A stretch of DNA of 64,000 bases from contig OZ059898.1 in NCBI GenBank assembly GCA_964057225.1, forward strand, positions 19,197,267 to 19,261,266, in the 5' to 3' direction. Shown here in pieces: positions 39,105 to 51,254 of the stretch. The translations under genes and the position numbers were made by a program. The notes under the pieces were generated by a model. The model saw only the letters and a list, made by a program, of their open reading frames with translations, was not told the origin of the DNA and made no database searches. Position 1 is the stretch's first letter; each line of letters starts with the position of its first letter. Source of the DNA: Auanema rhodensis. Its lineage: Eukaryota; Nematoda; Chromadorea; Rhabditida; Rhabditidae.

Positions 39105-41307
39105 AAAAAAGGAATCTAAAAACATCTACTTTTTGCTAAATTATTTTGAAATTTTTCGAAAAAATTTTTGTCAAAATGTTTTTGGAAGCAATGTTGAGTG
39201 TACATGGAAACTCAACATACACTAATGCATCATTTTTCAAACGATCATAACAAATTTTTGTATTAAGCGTTTCTCAATGTAGTATAGTGCATTCGATGCG
39301 GATTTTTAAGCTGCGTCGATCTGTGTTATCAGATTTGCGCTAGCTTAAAAATGCACCGAGATATCAACTGATATAAGTTCACACTTATATCCTCGATTTT
39401 CACCCTGAAGAATTATTTTTTTCGTTGAATAACATTGTCCATCGTCTTTGCCTTAAAAAAAGGAATCTAAAAACATCTACTTTTTGCTAAATTATTTTGA
39501 AATTTTTCGAAAAAATTTTTGTCAAAATGTTTTTGGAAGCAATGTTGAGTGAACATGGAAACTCAACATACACTAATGCATCATTTTTCGAACAATCATA
39601 ACTAATTTTTGTATTAAGCGTTTCTCAATGTAGTATAGTGCATTTGATGCGGATTTTTAAGCTGCGTCGATCTGTGTTATCAGATTTGCGCTAGCTTAAA
39701 AATGCACCGAGATATCAACTGATATAAGTTCACACTTATATCCTCGATTTCCACCCTGAAGAATTAATTTTTTCGTTGAATAACATTGTCCATCGTCTTT
39801 GCCTTGAAAAAAGGAATCTAAAAACATCTACTTTTTGCTAAATTATTTTGAAATTTTTCGAAAAAATTTTTGTCAAAATGTTTTTGGAAGCAATGTTGAG
39901 TGTACATGGAAACTCAACATACACTAATGCATCATTTTTCGAACAATCATAACTAATTTTTGTATTAAGCGTTTCTCAATGTAGTATAGTGCATTTGATG
40001 CGGATTTTTAAGCTGCGTCGATCTGTGTTATCAGATTTGCGCTAGCTTAAAAATGCACCGAGATATCAACTGATATAAGTTCACACTTATATCCTCGATT
40101 TTCACCCTGAAGAATTAATTTTTTTGTTGAATAACATTGTCCATCGTCTTTGCCTTGAAAAAAGGAATCTAAAAACATCTACTTTTTGCTAAATTATTTT
40201 GAAATTTTTCGAAAAAATTTTTGTCAAAATGTTTTTGGAAGCAATGTTGAGTGTACATGGAAACTCAACATACACTAATGCATCATTTTTCAAACGATCA
40301 TAACAAATTTTTGTATTAAGCGTTTCTCAATGTAGTATAGTGCATTCGATGCGGATTTTTAAGCTGCGTCGATCTGTGTTATCAGATTTGCGCTAGCTTA
40401 AAAATGCACCGAGATATCAACTGATATAAGTTCACACTTATATCCTCGATTTTCACCCTGAAGAATTATTTTTTTCGTTGAATAACATTGTCCATCGTCT
40501 TTGCCTTAAAAAAAGGAATCTAAAAACATCTACTTTTTGCTAAATTATTTTGAAATTTTTCGAAAAAATTTTTGTCAAAATGTTTTTGGAAGCAATGTTG
40601 AGTGAACATGGAAACTCAACATACACTAATGCATCATTTTTCGAACAATCATAACTAATTTTTGTATTAAGCGTTTCTCAATGTAGTATAGTGCATTTGA
40701 TGCGGATTTTTAAGCTGCGTCGATCTGTGTTATCAGATTTGCGCTAGCTTAAAAATGCACCGAGATATCAACTGATATAAGTTCACACTTATATCCTCGA
40801 TTTCCACCCTGAAGAATTAATTTTTTCGTTGAATAACATTGTCCATCGTCTTTGCCTTGAAAAAAGGAATCTAAAAACATCTACTTTTTGCTAAATTATT
40901 TTGAAATTTTTCGAAAAAATTTTTGTCAAAATGTTTTTGGAAGCAATGTTGAGTGTACATGGAAACTCAACATACACTAATGCATCATTTTTCGAACAAT
41001 CATAACTAATTTTTGTATTAAGCGTTTCTCAATGTAGTATAGTGCATTTGATGCGGATTTTTAAGCTGCGTCGATCTGTGTTATCAGATTTGCGCTAGCT
41101 TAAAAATGCACCGAGATATCAACTGATATAAGTTCACACTTATATCCTCGATTTTCACCCTGAAGAATTAATTTTTTTGTTGAATAACATTGTCCATCGT
41201 CTTTGCCTTGAAAAAAGGAATCTAAAAACATCTACTTTTTGCTAAATTATTTTGAAATTTTTCGAAAAAATTTTTGTCAAAATGTTTTTGGAAGCAATGT
41301 TGAGTGA
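39105..41307. repeat. 1053-bp tandem duplication with breakpoints inside units (M112-M118)
   Basis: M112 (second half), M113, M114 and the start of M115 are repeated as M115 (second half), M116, M117 and the start of M118. Marks are taacaaattt (M112, M115), ccttaaaaa with p96 T (M113, M116), gatttccacc with hybrid class (M114, M117) and ttttttgttg (M115, M118). The marks place the exchange between about p104 and p231, not at the arbitrary unit boundary; coordinates are approximate. Confidence 0.75.
39672..40022. repeat. M114, hybrid A/B unit (duplicated as M117)
   Basis: p232 is T (B) while p270, p274 and p325 are class A: the opposite switch to M19, in the same 38-bp interval. M117 (40725-41075) is its copy within the 1053-bp duplication. 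Confidence 0.8.
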
Positions 41308-42128
41308 ACATGGAAACTCAACATACACTAATGCATCATTTTTCGAACAATCATAACTAATTTTTGTATTAAGCGTTTCTCAATGTAGTATAGTGCATTT
41401 GATGCGGATTTTTAAGCTGCGTCGATCTGTGTTATCAGATTTGCGCTAGCTTAAAAATGCACCGAGATATCAACTGATATAAGTTCACACTTATATCCTC
41501 GATTTTCACCCTGAAGAATTAATTTTTTCGTTGAATAACATTGTCCATCGTCTTTGCCTTGGAAAAAGGAATCTAAAAACATCTACTTTTTGCTAAATTA
41601 TTTTGAAATTTTTCGAAAAAATTTTTGTCAAAATGTTTTTGGAAGCAATGTTGAGTGTACATGGAAACTCAACATACACTAATGCATCATTTTTCAAACG
41701 ATCATAACTAATTTTTGTATTAAGCGTTTCTCAATGTAGTATAGTGCATTCGATGCGGATTTTTAAGCTGCGTCGATCTGTGTTATCAGATTTGCGCTAG
41801 CTTAAAAATGCACCGAGATATCAACTGATATAAGTTCACACTTATATCCTCGATTTTCACCCTGAAGAATTAATTTTTTCGTTGAATAACATTGTCCATC
41901 GTCTTTGCCTTGAAAAAAGGAATCTAAAAACATCTACTTTTTGCTAAATTATTTTGAAATTTTTCGAAAAAATTTTTGTCAAAATGTTTTTGGAAGCAAT
42001 GTTGAGTGTACATGGAAACTCAACATACACTAATGCATCATTTTTCAAACGATCATAACAAATTTTTGTATTAAGCGTTTCTCAATGTAGTATAGTGCAT
42101 TTGATGCGGATTTTTAAGCTGCGTCGAT

Positions 42129-42479
42129 CTGTGTTATCAGATTTGCGCTAGCTTAAAAATGCACCGAGATATCAACTGATATAAGTTCACACTTATATCC
42201 TCGATTTTCACCCTGAAGAATTAATTTTTTCGTTGAATAACATTGTCCATCGTCTTTGCTTCGAAAAAAAAAATCTAAAAACATCTACTTTTTGCTAAAT
42301 TATTTTGAAATTTTTCGAAAAAATTTTTGTCAAAATGTTTTTGGAAGCAATGTTGAGTGAACATGGAAACTCAACATACACTAATGCATCATTTTTCGAA
42401 CAATCATAACTAATTTTTGTATTGAGCGTTTCTCAATGTAGTATAGTGCATTTGATGCGGATTTTTAAGCTGCGTCGAT
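42129..42479. repeat. M121, class A unit with a cluster of changes and a run of ten A
   Basis: At p131-143 the usual gccttgaaaaaaggaatct reads with four substitutions, giving tgcttcg followed by ten A. Unit length is unchanged at 351. It also has gtattgagcg, otherwise a class B mark. Several changes within 13 bp suggest a single complex event or a read/consensus error at a homopolymer. Confidence 0.7.
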
Positions 42480-43181
42480 CTGTGTTATCAGATTTGCGCT
42501 AGCTTAAAAATGCACCGAGATATCAACTGATATAAGTTCACACTTATATCCTCGATTTTCACCCTGAAGAATTAATTTTTTCGTTGAATAACATTGTCCA
42601 TCGTCTTTGCCTTGAAAAAAGGAATCTAAAAACATCTACTTTTTGCTAAATTATTTTGAAATTTTTCGAAAAAATTTTTGTCAAAATGTTTTTGGAAGCA
42701 ATGTTGAGTGTACATGGAAACTCAACATACACTAATGCATCATTTTTCAAACGATCATAACTAATTTTTGTATTAAGCGTTTCTCAATGTAGTATAGTGC
42801 ATTCGATGCGGATTTTTAAGCTGCGTCGATCTGTGTTATCAGATTTGCGCTAGCTTAAAAATGCACCGAGATATCAACTGATATAAGTTCACACTTATAT
42901 CCTCGATTTTCACCCTGAAGAATTATTTTTTTCGTTGAATAACATTGTCCATCGTCTTTGCCTTGAAAAAAGGAATCTAAAAACATCTACTTTTTGCTAA
43001 ATTATTTTGAAATTTTTCGAAAAAATTTTTGTCAAAATGTTTTTGGAAGCAATGTTGAGTGTACATGGAAACTCAACATACACTAATGCATCATTTTTCA
43101 AACGATCATAACTAATTTTTGTATTAAGCGTTTCTCAATGTAGTATAGTGCATTCGATGCGGATTTTTAAGCTGCGTCGAT

Positions 43182-44936
43182 CTGTGTTATCAGATTTGCG
43201 CTAGCTTAAAAATGCACCGAGATATCAACTGATATAAGTTCACACTTATATCCTCGATTTTCACCCTGAAGAATTAATTTTTTCGTTGAATAACATTGTC
43301 CATCGTCTTTGCCTTGAAAAAAGGAATCTAAAAACATCTACTTTTTGCTAAATTATTTTGAAATTTTTCGAAAAAATTTTTGTCAAAATGTTTTTGGAAG
43401 CAATGTTGAGTGAACATGGAAACTCAACATACACTAATGCATCATTTTTCGAACAATCATAACTAATTTTTGTATTAAGCGTTTCTCAATGTAGTATAGT
43501 GCATTCGATGCGGATTTTTAAGCTGCGTCGATCTGTGTTATCAGATTTGCGCTAGCTTAAAAATGCACCGAGATATCATCTGATATAAGTTCACACTTAT
43601 ATCCTCGATTTTCACCCTGAAGAATTAATTTTTTCGTTGAATAACATTGTCCATCGTCTTTGCCTTGAAAAAAGGAATCTAAAAACATCTACTTTTTGCT
43701 AAATTATTTTGAAATTTTTCGAAAAAATTTTTGTCAAAATGTTTTTGGAAGCAATGTTGAGTGTACATGGAAACTCAACATACACTAACGCATCATTTTT
43801 CAAACGATCATAACTAATTTTTGTATTAAGCGTTTCTCAATGTAGTATAGTGCATTCGATGCGGATTTTTAAGCTGCGTCGATCTGTGTTATCAGATTTG
43901 CGCTAGCTTAAAAATGCACCGAGATATCATCTGATATAAGTTCACACTTATATCCTAGATTTTCACCCTGAAGAAATAATTTTTTCGTTGAATAACATTG
44001 TCCATCGTCTTTGCCTTGAAAAAAGGAATCTAAAAACATCTACTTTTTGCTAAATTATTTTGAAGTTTTTCGAAAAAATTTTTGTCAAAATGTTTTTGGA
44101 AGCAATGTTGAGTGTACATGGAAACTCAACATACACTAACGCATCATTTTTCAAACGATCATAACTAATTTTTGTATTAAGCGTTTCTCAATGTAGTATA
44201 GTGCATTCGATGCGGATTTTTAAGCTGCGTCGATCTGTGTTATCAGATTTGCGCTAGCTTAAAAATGCACCGAGATATCAACTGATATAAGTTCACACTT
44301 ATATCCTCGATTTTCACCCTGAAGAATTAATTTTTTCGTTGAATAACATTGTCCATCGTCTTTGCCTTGAAAAAAGGAATCTAAAAACATCTACTTTTTG
44401 CTAAATTATTTTGAAATTTTTCGAAAAAATTTTTGTCAAAATGTTTTTGGAAGCAATGTTGAGTGAACATGGAAACTCAACATACACTAATGCATCATTT
44501 TTCGAACAATCATAACTAATTTTTGTATTAAGCGTTTCTCAATGTAGTATAGTGCATTCGATGCGGATTTTTAAGCTGCGTCGATCTGTGTTATCAGATT
44601 TGCGCTAGCTTAAAAATGCACCGAGATATCAACTGATATAAGTTCACACTTATATCCTCGATTTTCACCCTGAAGAATTAATTTTTTCGTTGAATAACAT
44701 TGTCCATCGTCTTTGCCTTGAAAAAAGGAATCTAAAAACATCTACTTTTTGCTAAATTATTTTGAAATTTTTCGAAAAAATTTTTGTCAAAATGTTTTTG
44801 GAAGCAATGTTGAGTGTACATGGAAACTCAACATACACTAACGCATCATTTTTCAAACGATCATAACTAATTTTTGTATTAAGCGTTTCTCAATGTAGTA
44901 TAGTGCATTCGATGCGGATTTTTAAGCTGCGTCGAT
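43182..44936. repeat. Trimer-like block M124-M128
   Basis: M124 and M127 are class A with B base C at p325. M125, M126 and M128 are B with actaacgcat (p257 C). M125 and M126 share atatcatctg. M126 (43884-44234) also has p93 A, p182 G and cctagattt, the first two shared with M1. The 1053-bp spacing of M124/M127 and M125/M128 indicates a 3-unit duplication. Confidence 0.75.
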
Positions 44937-45989
44937 CTGTGTTATCAGATTTGCGCTAGCTTAAAAATGCACCGAGATATCAACTGATATAAGTTCACAC
45001 TTATATCCTCGATTTTCACCCTGAAGAATTAATTTTTTCGTTGAATAACATTGTCCATCGTCTTTGCCTTGAAAAAAGGAATCTAAAAACATCTACTTTT
45101 TGCTAAATTATTTTGAAATTTTTCGAAAAAATTTTTGTCAAAATGTTTTTGGAAGCAATGTTGAGTGAACATGGAAACTCAACATACACTAATGCATCAT
45201 TTTTCGAACAATCATAACTAATTTTTGTATTAAGCGTTTCTCAATGTAGTATAGTGCATTTGATGCGGATTTTTAAGCTGCGTCGATCTGTGTTATCAGA
45301 TTTGCGCTAGCTTAAAAATGCACCGAGATATCAACTGATATAAGTTCACACTTATATCCTCGATTTTCACCCTGAAGAATTAATTTTTTCGTTGAATAAC
45401 ATTGTCCATCGTCTTTGCCTTGAAAAAAGGAATCTAAAAACATCTACTTTTTGCTAAATTATTTTGAAATTTTTCGAAAAAATTTTTGTCAAAATGTTTT
45501 TGGAAGCAATGTTGAGTGAACATGGAAACTCAACATACACTAATGCATCATTTTTCGAACAATCATAACTAATTTTTGTATTAAGCGTTTCTCAATGTAG
45601 TATAGTGCATTTGATGCGGATTTTTAAGCTGCGTCGATCTGTGTTATCAGATTTGCGCTAGCTTAAAAATGCACCGAGATATCAACTGATATAAGTTCAC
45701 ACTTATATCCTCGATTTTCACCCTGAAGAATTAATTTTTTCGTTGAATAACATTGTCCATCGTCTTTGCCTTGAAAAAAGGAATCTAAAAACATCTACTT
45801 TTTGCTAAATTATTTTGAAATTTTTCGAAAAAATTTTTGTCAAAATGTTTTTGGAAGCAATGTTGAGTGAACATGGAAACTCAACATACACTAATGCATC
45901 ATTTTTCGAACAATCATAACTAATTTTTGTATTAAGCGTTTCTCAATGTAGTATAGTGCATTTGATGCATATTTTTAAGCTGCGTCGAT

Positions 45990-48900
45990 CTGTGTTATCA
46001 GATTTGCGCTAGCTTAAAAATGCACCGAGATATCAACTGATATAAGTTCACACTTATATCCTCGATTTTCACCCTGAAGAATTAATTTTTTCGTTGAATA
46101 ACATTGTCCATCGTCTTTGCCTTGAAAAAAGGAATCTAAAAACATCTACTTTTTGCTAAATTATTTTGAAATTTTTCGAAAAAATTTTTGTCAAAATGTT
46201 TTTGGAAGCAATGTTGAGTGAACATGGAAACTCAACATACACTAATGCATCATTTTTCGAACAATCATAACTAATTTTTGTATTAAGCGTTTCTCAATGT
46301 AGTATAGTGCATTTGATGCGGATTTTTAAGCTGCGTCGATCTGTGTTATCAGATTTGCGCTAGCTTAAAAATGCACCGAGATATCAACTGATATAAGTTC
46401 ACACTTATATCCTCGATTTTCACCCTGAAGAATTAATTTTTTCGTTGAATAACATTGTCCATCGTCTTTGCCTTGAAAAAAGGAATCTAAAAACATCTAC
46501 TTTTTGCTAAATTATTTTGAAATTTTTTGAAAAAATTTTTGTCAAAATGTTTTTGGAAGCAATGTTGAGTGAACATGGAAACTCAACATACACTAATGCA
46601 TCATTTTTCGAACAATCATAACTAATTTTTGTATTAAGCGTTTCTCAATGTAGTATAGTGCATTTGATGCGGATTTGTAAGCTGCGTCGATCTGTGTTAT
46701 CAGATTTGCGCTAGCTTAAAAATGCACCGAGATATCAACTGATATAAGTTCACACTTATATCCTCGATTTTCACCCTGAAGAATTAATTTTTTCGTTGAA
46801 TAACATTGTCCATCGTCTTTGCCTTGAAAAAAGGAATCTAAAAACATCTACTTTTTGCTAAATTATTTTGAAATTTTTCGAAAAAATTTTTGTCAAAATG
46901 TTTTTGGAAGCAATGTTGAGTGTACATGGAAACTCAACATACACTAATGCATCATTTTTCAAACGATCATAACTAATTTTTGTATTAAGCGTTTCTCAAT
47001 GTAGTATAGTGCATTCGATGCGGATTTTTAAGCTGCGTCGATCTGTGTTATCAGATTTGCGCTAGCTTAAAAATGCACCGAGATATCAACTGATATAAGT
47101 TCACACTTATATCCTCGATTTTCACCCTGAAGAATTATTTTTTTCGTTGAATAACATTGTCCATCGTCTTTGCCTTGAAAGAAGGAATCTAAAAACATCT
47201 ACTTTTTGCTAAATTATTTTGAAATTTTTCGAAAAAATTTTTGTCAAAATGTTTTTGGAAGCAATGTTGAGTGTACATGGAAACTCAACATACACTAATG
47301 CATCATTTTTCAAACGATCATAACTAATTTTTGTATTAAGCGTTTCTCAATGTAGTATAGTGCATTCGATGCGGATTTTTAAGCTGCGTCGATCTGTGTT
47401 ATCAGATTTGCGCTAGCTTAAAAATGCACCGAGATATCAACTGATATAAGTTCACACTTATATCCTCGATTTTCACCCTGAAGAATTATTTTTTTCGTTG
47501 AATAACATTGTCCATCGTCTTTGCCTTGAAAAAAGGAATCTAAAAACATCTACTTTTTGCTAAATTATTTTGAAATTTTTCGAAAAAATTTTTGTCAAAA
47601 TGTTTTTGGAAGCAATGTTGAGTGTACATGGAAACTCAACATACACTAATGCATCATTTTTCAAACGATCATAACTAATTTTTGTATTAAGCATTTCTCA
47701 ATGTAGTATAGTGCATTCGATGCGGATTTTTAAGCTGCGTCGATCTGTGTTATCAGATTTGCGCTAACTTAAAAATGCACCGAGATATCAACTGATATAA
47801 GTTCACACTTATATCCTCGATTTTCACCCTGAAGAATTATTTTTTTCGTTGAATAACATTGTCCATCGTCTTTGCCTTGAAAAAAGGAATCTAAAAACAT
47901 CTACTTTTTGCTAAATTATTCTGAAATTTTTCGAAAAAATTTTTGTCAAAATGTTTTTGGAAGCAATGTTTAGTGTACATGGAAACTCAACATACACTAA
48001 TGCATCATTTTTCAAACGATCATAACTAATTTTTGTATTAAGCGTTTCTCAATGTAGTATAGTGCATTTGATGCGGATTTTTAAGCTGCGTCGATCTGTG
48101 TTATCAGATTTGCGCTAGCTTAAAAATGCACCGAGATATCAACTGATATAAGTTCACACTTATATCCTCGATTTTCACCCTGAAGAATTAATTTTTTCGT
48201 TGAATAACATTGTCCATCGTCTTTGCCTTGAAAAAAGGAATCTAAAAACATCTACTTTTTGCTAAATTATTTTGAAATTTTTCGAAAAAATTTTTGTCAA
48301 AATGTTTTTGGAAGCAATGTTGAGTGAACATGGAAACTCAACATACACTAATGCATCATTTTTCGAACAATCATAACTAATTTTTGTATTAAGCGTTTCT
48401 CAATGTAGTATAGTGCATTTGATGCGGATTTTTAAGCTGCGTCGATCTGTGTTATCAGATTTGCGCTAGCTTAAAAATGCACCGAGATATCAACTGATAT
48501 AAGTTCACACTTATATCCTCGATTTTCACCCTGAAGAATTATTTTTTTCGTTGAATAACATTGTCCATCGTCTTTGCCTTGAAAAAAGGAATCTAAAAAC
48601 ATCTACTTTTTGCTAAATTATTTTGAAATTTTTCGAAAAAATTTTTGTCAAAATGTTTTTGGAAGCAATGTTGAGTGAACATGGAAACTCAACATACACT
48701 AATGCATCATTTTTCGAACAATCATAACTAATTTTTGTATTAAGCGTTTCTCAATGTAGTATAGTGCATTTGATGCGGATTTTTAAGCTGCGTCGATCTG
48801 TGTTATCAGATTTGCGCTAGCTTAAAAATGCACCGAGATATCAACTGATATAAGTTCACACTTATATCCTCGATTTTCACCCTGAAGAATTAATTTTTTC

Positions 48901-49499
48901 GTTGAATAACATTGTCCATCGTCTTTGCCTTGAAAAAAGGAATCTAAAAACATCTACTTTTTGCTAAATTATTCTGAAATTTTTCGAAAAAATTTTTGTC
49001 AAAATGTTTTTGGAAGCAATGTTTAGTGTACATGGAAACTCAACATACACTAATGCATCATTTTTCAAACGATCATAACTAATTTTTGTATTAAGCGTTT
49101 CTCAATGTAGTATAGTGCATTTGATGCGGATTTTTAAGCTGCGTCGATCTGTGTTATCAGATTTGCGCTAGCTTAAAAATGCACCGAGATATCAACTGAT
49201 ATAAGTTCACACTTATATCCTCGATTTTCACCCTGAAGAATTAATTTTTTCGTTGAATAACATTGTCCATCGTCTTTGCCTTGAAAAAAGGAATCTAAAA
49301 ACATCTACTTTTTGCTAAATTATTTTGAAATTTTTCGAAAAAATTTTTGTCAAAATGTTTTTGGAAGCAATGTTGAGTGAACATGGAAACTCAACATACA
49401 CTAATGCATCATTTTTCGAACAATCATAACTAATTTTTGTATTAAGCGTTTCTCAATGTAGTATAGTGCATTTGATGCGGATTTTTAAGCTGCGTCGAT
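45990..49499. repeat. 10-unit block M132-M141, duplicated at 51255-54764
   Basis: Ordered marks are plain A, gaaattttttg with ggatttgtaag (M133), plain B, ttgaaagaagg (M135), taagcatttc (M136), gctaactta with attctg and gtttagtg (M137), plain A, A with p96 T, attctg with gtttagtg (M140), plain A. M147-M156 repeat all of these 5265 bp (15 units) downstream, and I noticed no difference between the copies. M137-M139 and M140-M142 are also trimer-related. The copies end where M142 and M157 diverge; upstream, M131 has gatgcatatt, absent from M146. Confidence 0.85.
47970..48000. repeat. Variant hairpin TTAGTGTA/TACACTAA in M137
   Basis: In M137 the base at p227 is T instead of G (gtttagtgtac). This breaks one pair of the usual ATGTTGAG/CTCAACAT stem and completes an alternative perfect 8-bp stem, 47970-47977 with 47993-48000, around a 15-nt loop. 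The same variant occurs in M140, M152, M155 and M160, all class B with p325 T and all also with C at p177 (attctg). Confidence 0.75.
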
Positions 49500-51254
49500 C
49501 TGTGTTATCAGATTTGCGCTAGCTTAAAAATGCACCGAGATATCAACTGATATAAGTTCACACTTATATCCTCGATTTTCACCCTGAAGAATTATTTTTT
49601 TCGTTGAATAACATTGTCCATCGTCTTTGCCTTGAAAAAAGGAATCTAAAAACATCTACTTTTTGCTAAATTATTTTGAAATTTTTTGAAAAAATTTTTG
49701 TCAAAATGTTTTTGGAAGCAATGTTGAGTGAACATGGAAACTCAACATACACTAATGCATCATTTTTCGAACAATCATAACTAATTTTTGTATTAAGCGT
49801 TTCTCAATGTAGTATAGTGCATTTGATGCGGATTTGTAAGCTGCGTCGATCTGTGTTATCAGATTTGCGCTAGCTTAAAAATGCACCGAGATATCAACTG
49901 ATATAAGTTCACACTTATATCCTCGATTTTCACCCTGAAGAATTAATTTTTTCGTTGAATAACATTGTCCATCGTCTTTGCCTTGAAAAAAGGAATCTAA
50001 AAACATCTACTTTTTGCTAAATTATTTTGAAATTTTTTGAAAAAATTTTTGTCAAAATGTTTTTGGAAGCAATGTTGAGTGAACATGGAAACTCAACATA
50101 CACTAATGCATCATTTTTCGAACAATCATAACTAATTTTTGTATTAAGCGTTTCTCAATGTAGTATAGTGCATTTGATGCGGATTTGTAAGCTGCGTCGA
50201 TCTGTGTTATCAGATTTGCGCTAGCTTAAAAATGCACCGAGATATCAACTGATATAAGTTCACACTTATATCCTCGATTTTCACCCTGAAGAATTAATTT
50301 TTTCGTTGAATAACATTGTCCATCGTCTTTGCCTTGAAAAAAGGAATCTAAAAACATCTACTTTTTGCTAAATTATTTTGAAATTTTTCGAAAAAATTTT
50401 TGTCAAAATGTTTTTGGAAGCAATGTTGAGTGTACATGGAAACTCAACATACACTAATGCATCATTTTTCAAACGATCATAACTAATTTTTGTATTAAGC
50501 GTTTCTCAATGTAGTATAGTGCATTTGATGCGGATTTTTAAGCTGCGTCGATCTGTGTTATCAGATTTGCGCTAGCTTAAAAATGCACCGAGATATCAAC
50601 TGATATAAGTTCACACTTATATCCTCGATTTTCACCCTGAAGAATTAATTTTTTCGTTGAATAACATTGTCCATCGTCTTTGCCTTGAAAAAAGGAATCT
50701 AAAAACATCTACTTTTTGCTAAATTATTTTGAAATTTTTCGAAAAAATTTTTGTCAAAATGTTTTTGGAAGCAATGTTGAGTGAACATGGAAACTCAACA
50801 TACACTAATGCATCATTTTTCGAACAATCATAACTAATTTTTGTATTAAGCGTTTCTCAATGTAGTATAGTGCATTTGATGCGGATTTTTAAGCTGCGTC
50901 GATCTGTGTTATCAGATTTGCGCTAGCTTAAAAATGCACCGAGATATCAACTGATATAAGTTCACACTTATATCCTCGATTTTCACCCTGAAGAATTAAT
51001 TTTTTCGTTGAATAACATTGTCCATCGTCTTTGCCTTGAAAAAAGGAATCTAAAAACATCTACTTTTTGCTAAATTATTTTGAAATTTTTCGAAAAAATT
51101 TTTGTCAAAATGTTTTTGGAAGCAATGTTGAGTGAACATGGAAACTCAACATACACTAATGCATCATTTTTCGAACAATCATAACTAATTTTTGTATTAA
51201 GCGTTTCTCAATGTAGTATAGTGCATTTGATGCGGATTTTTAAGCTGCGTCGAT

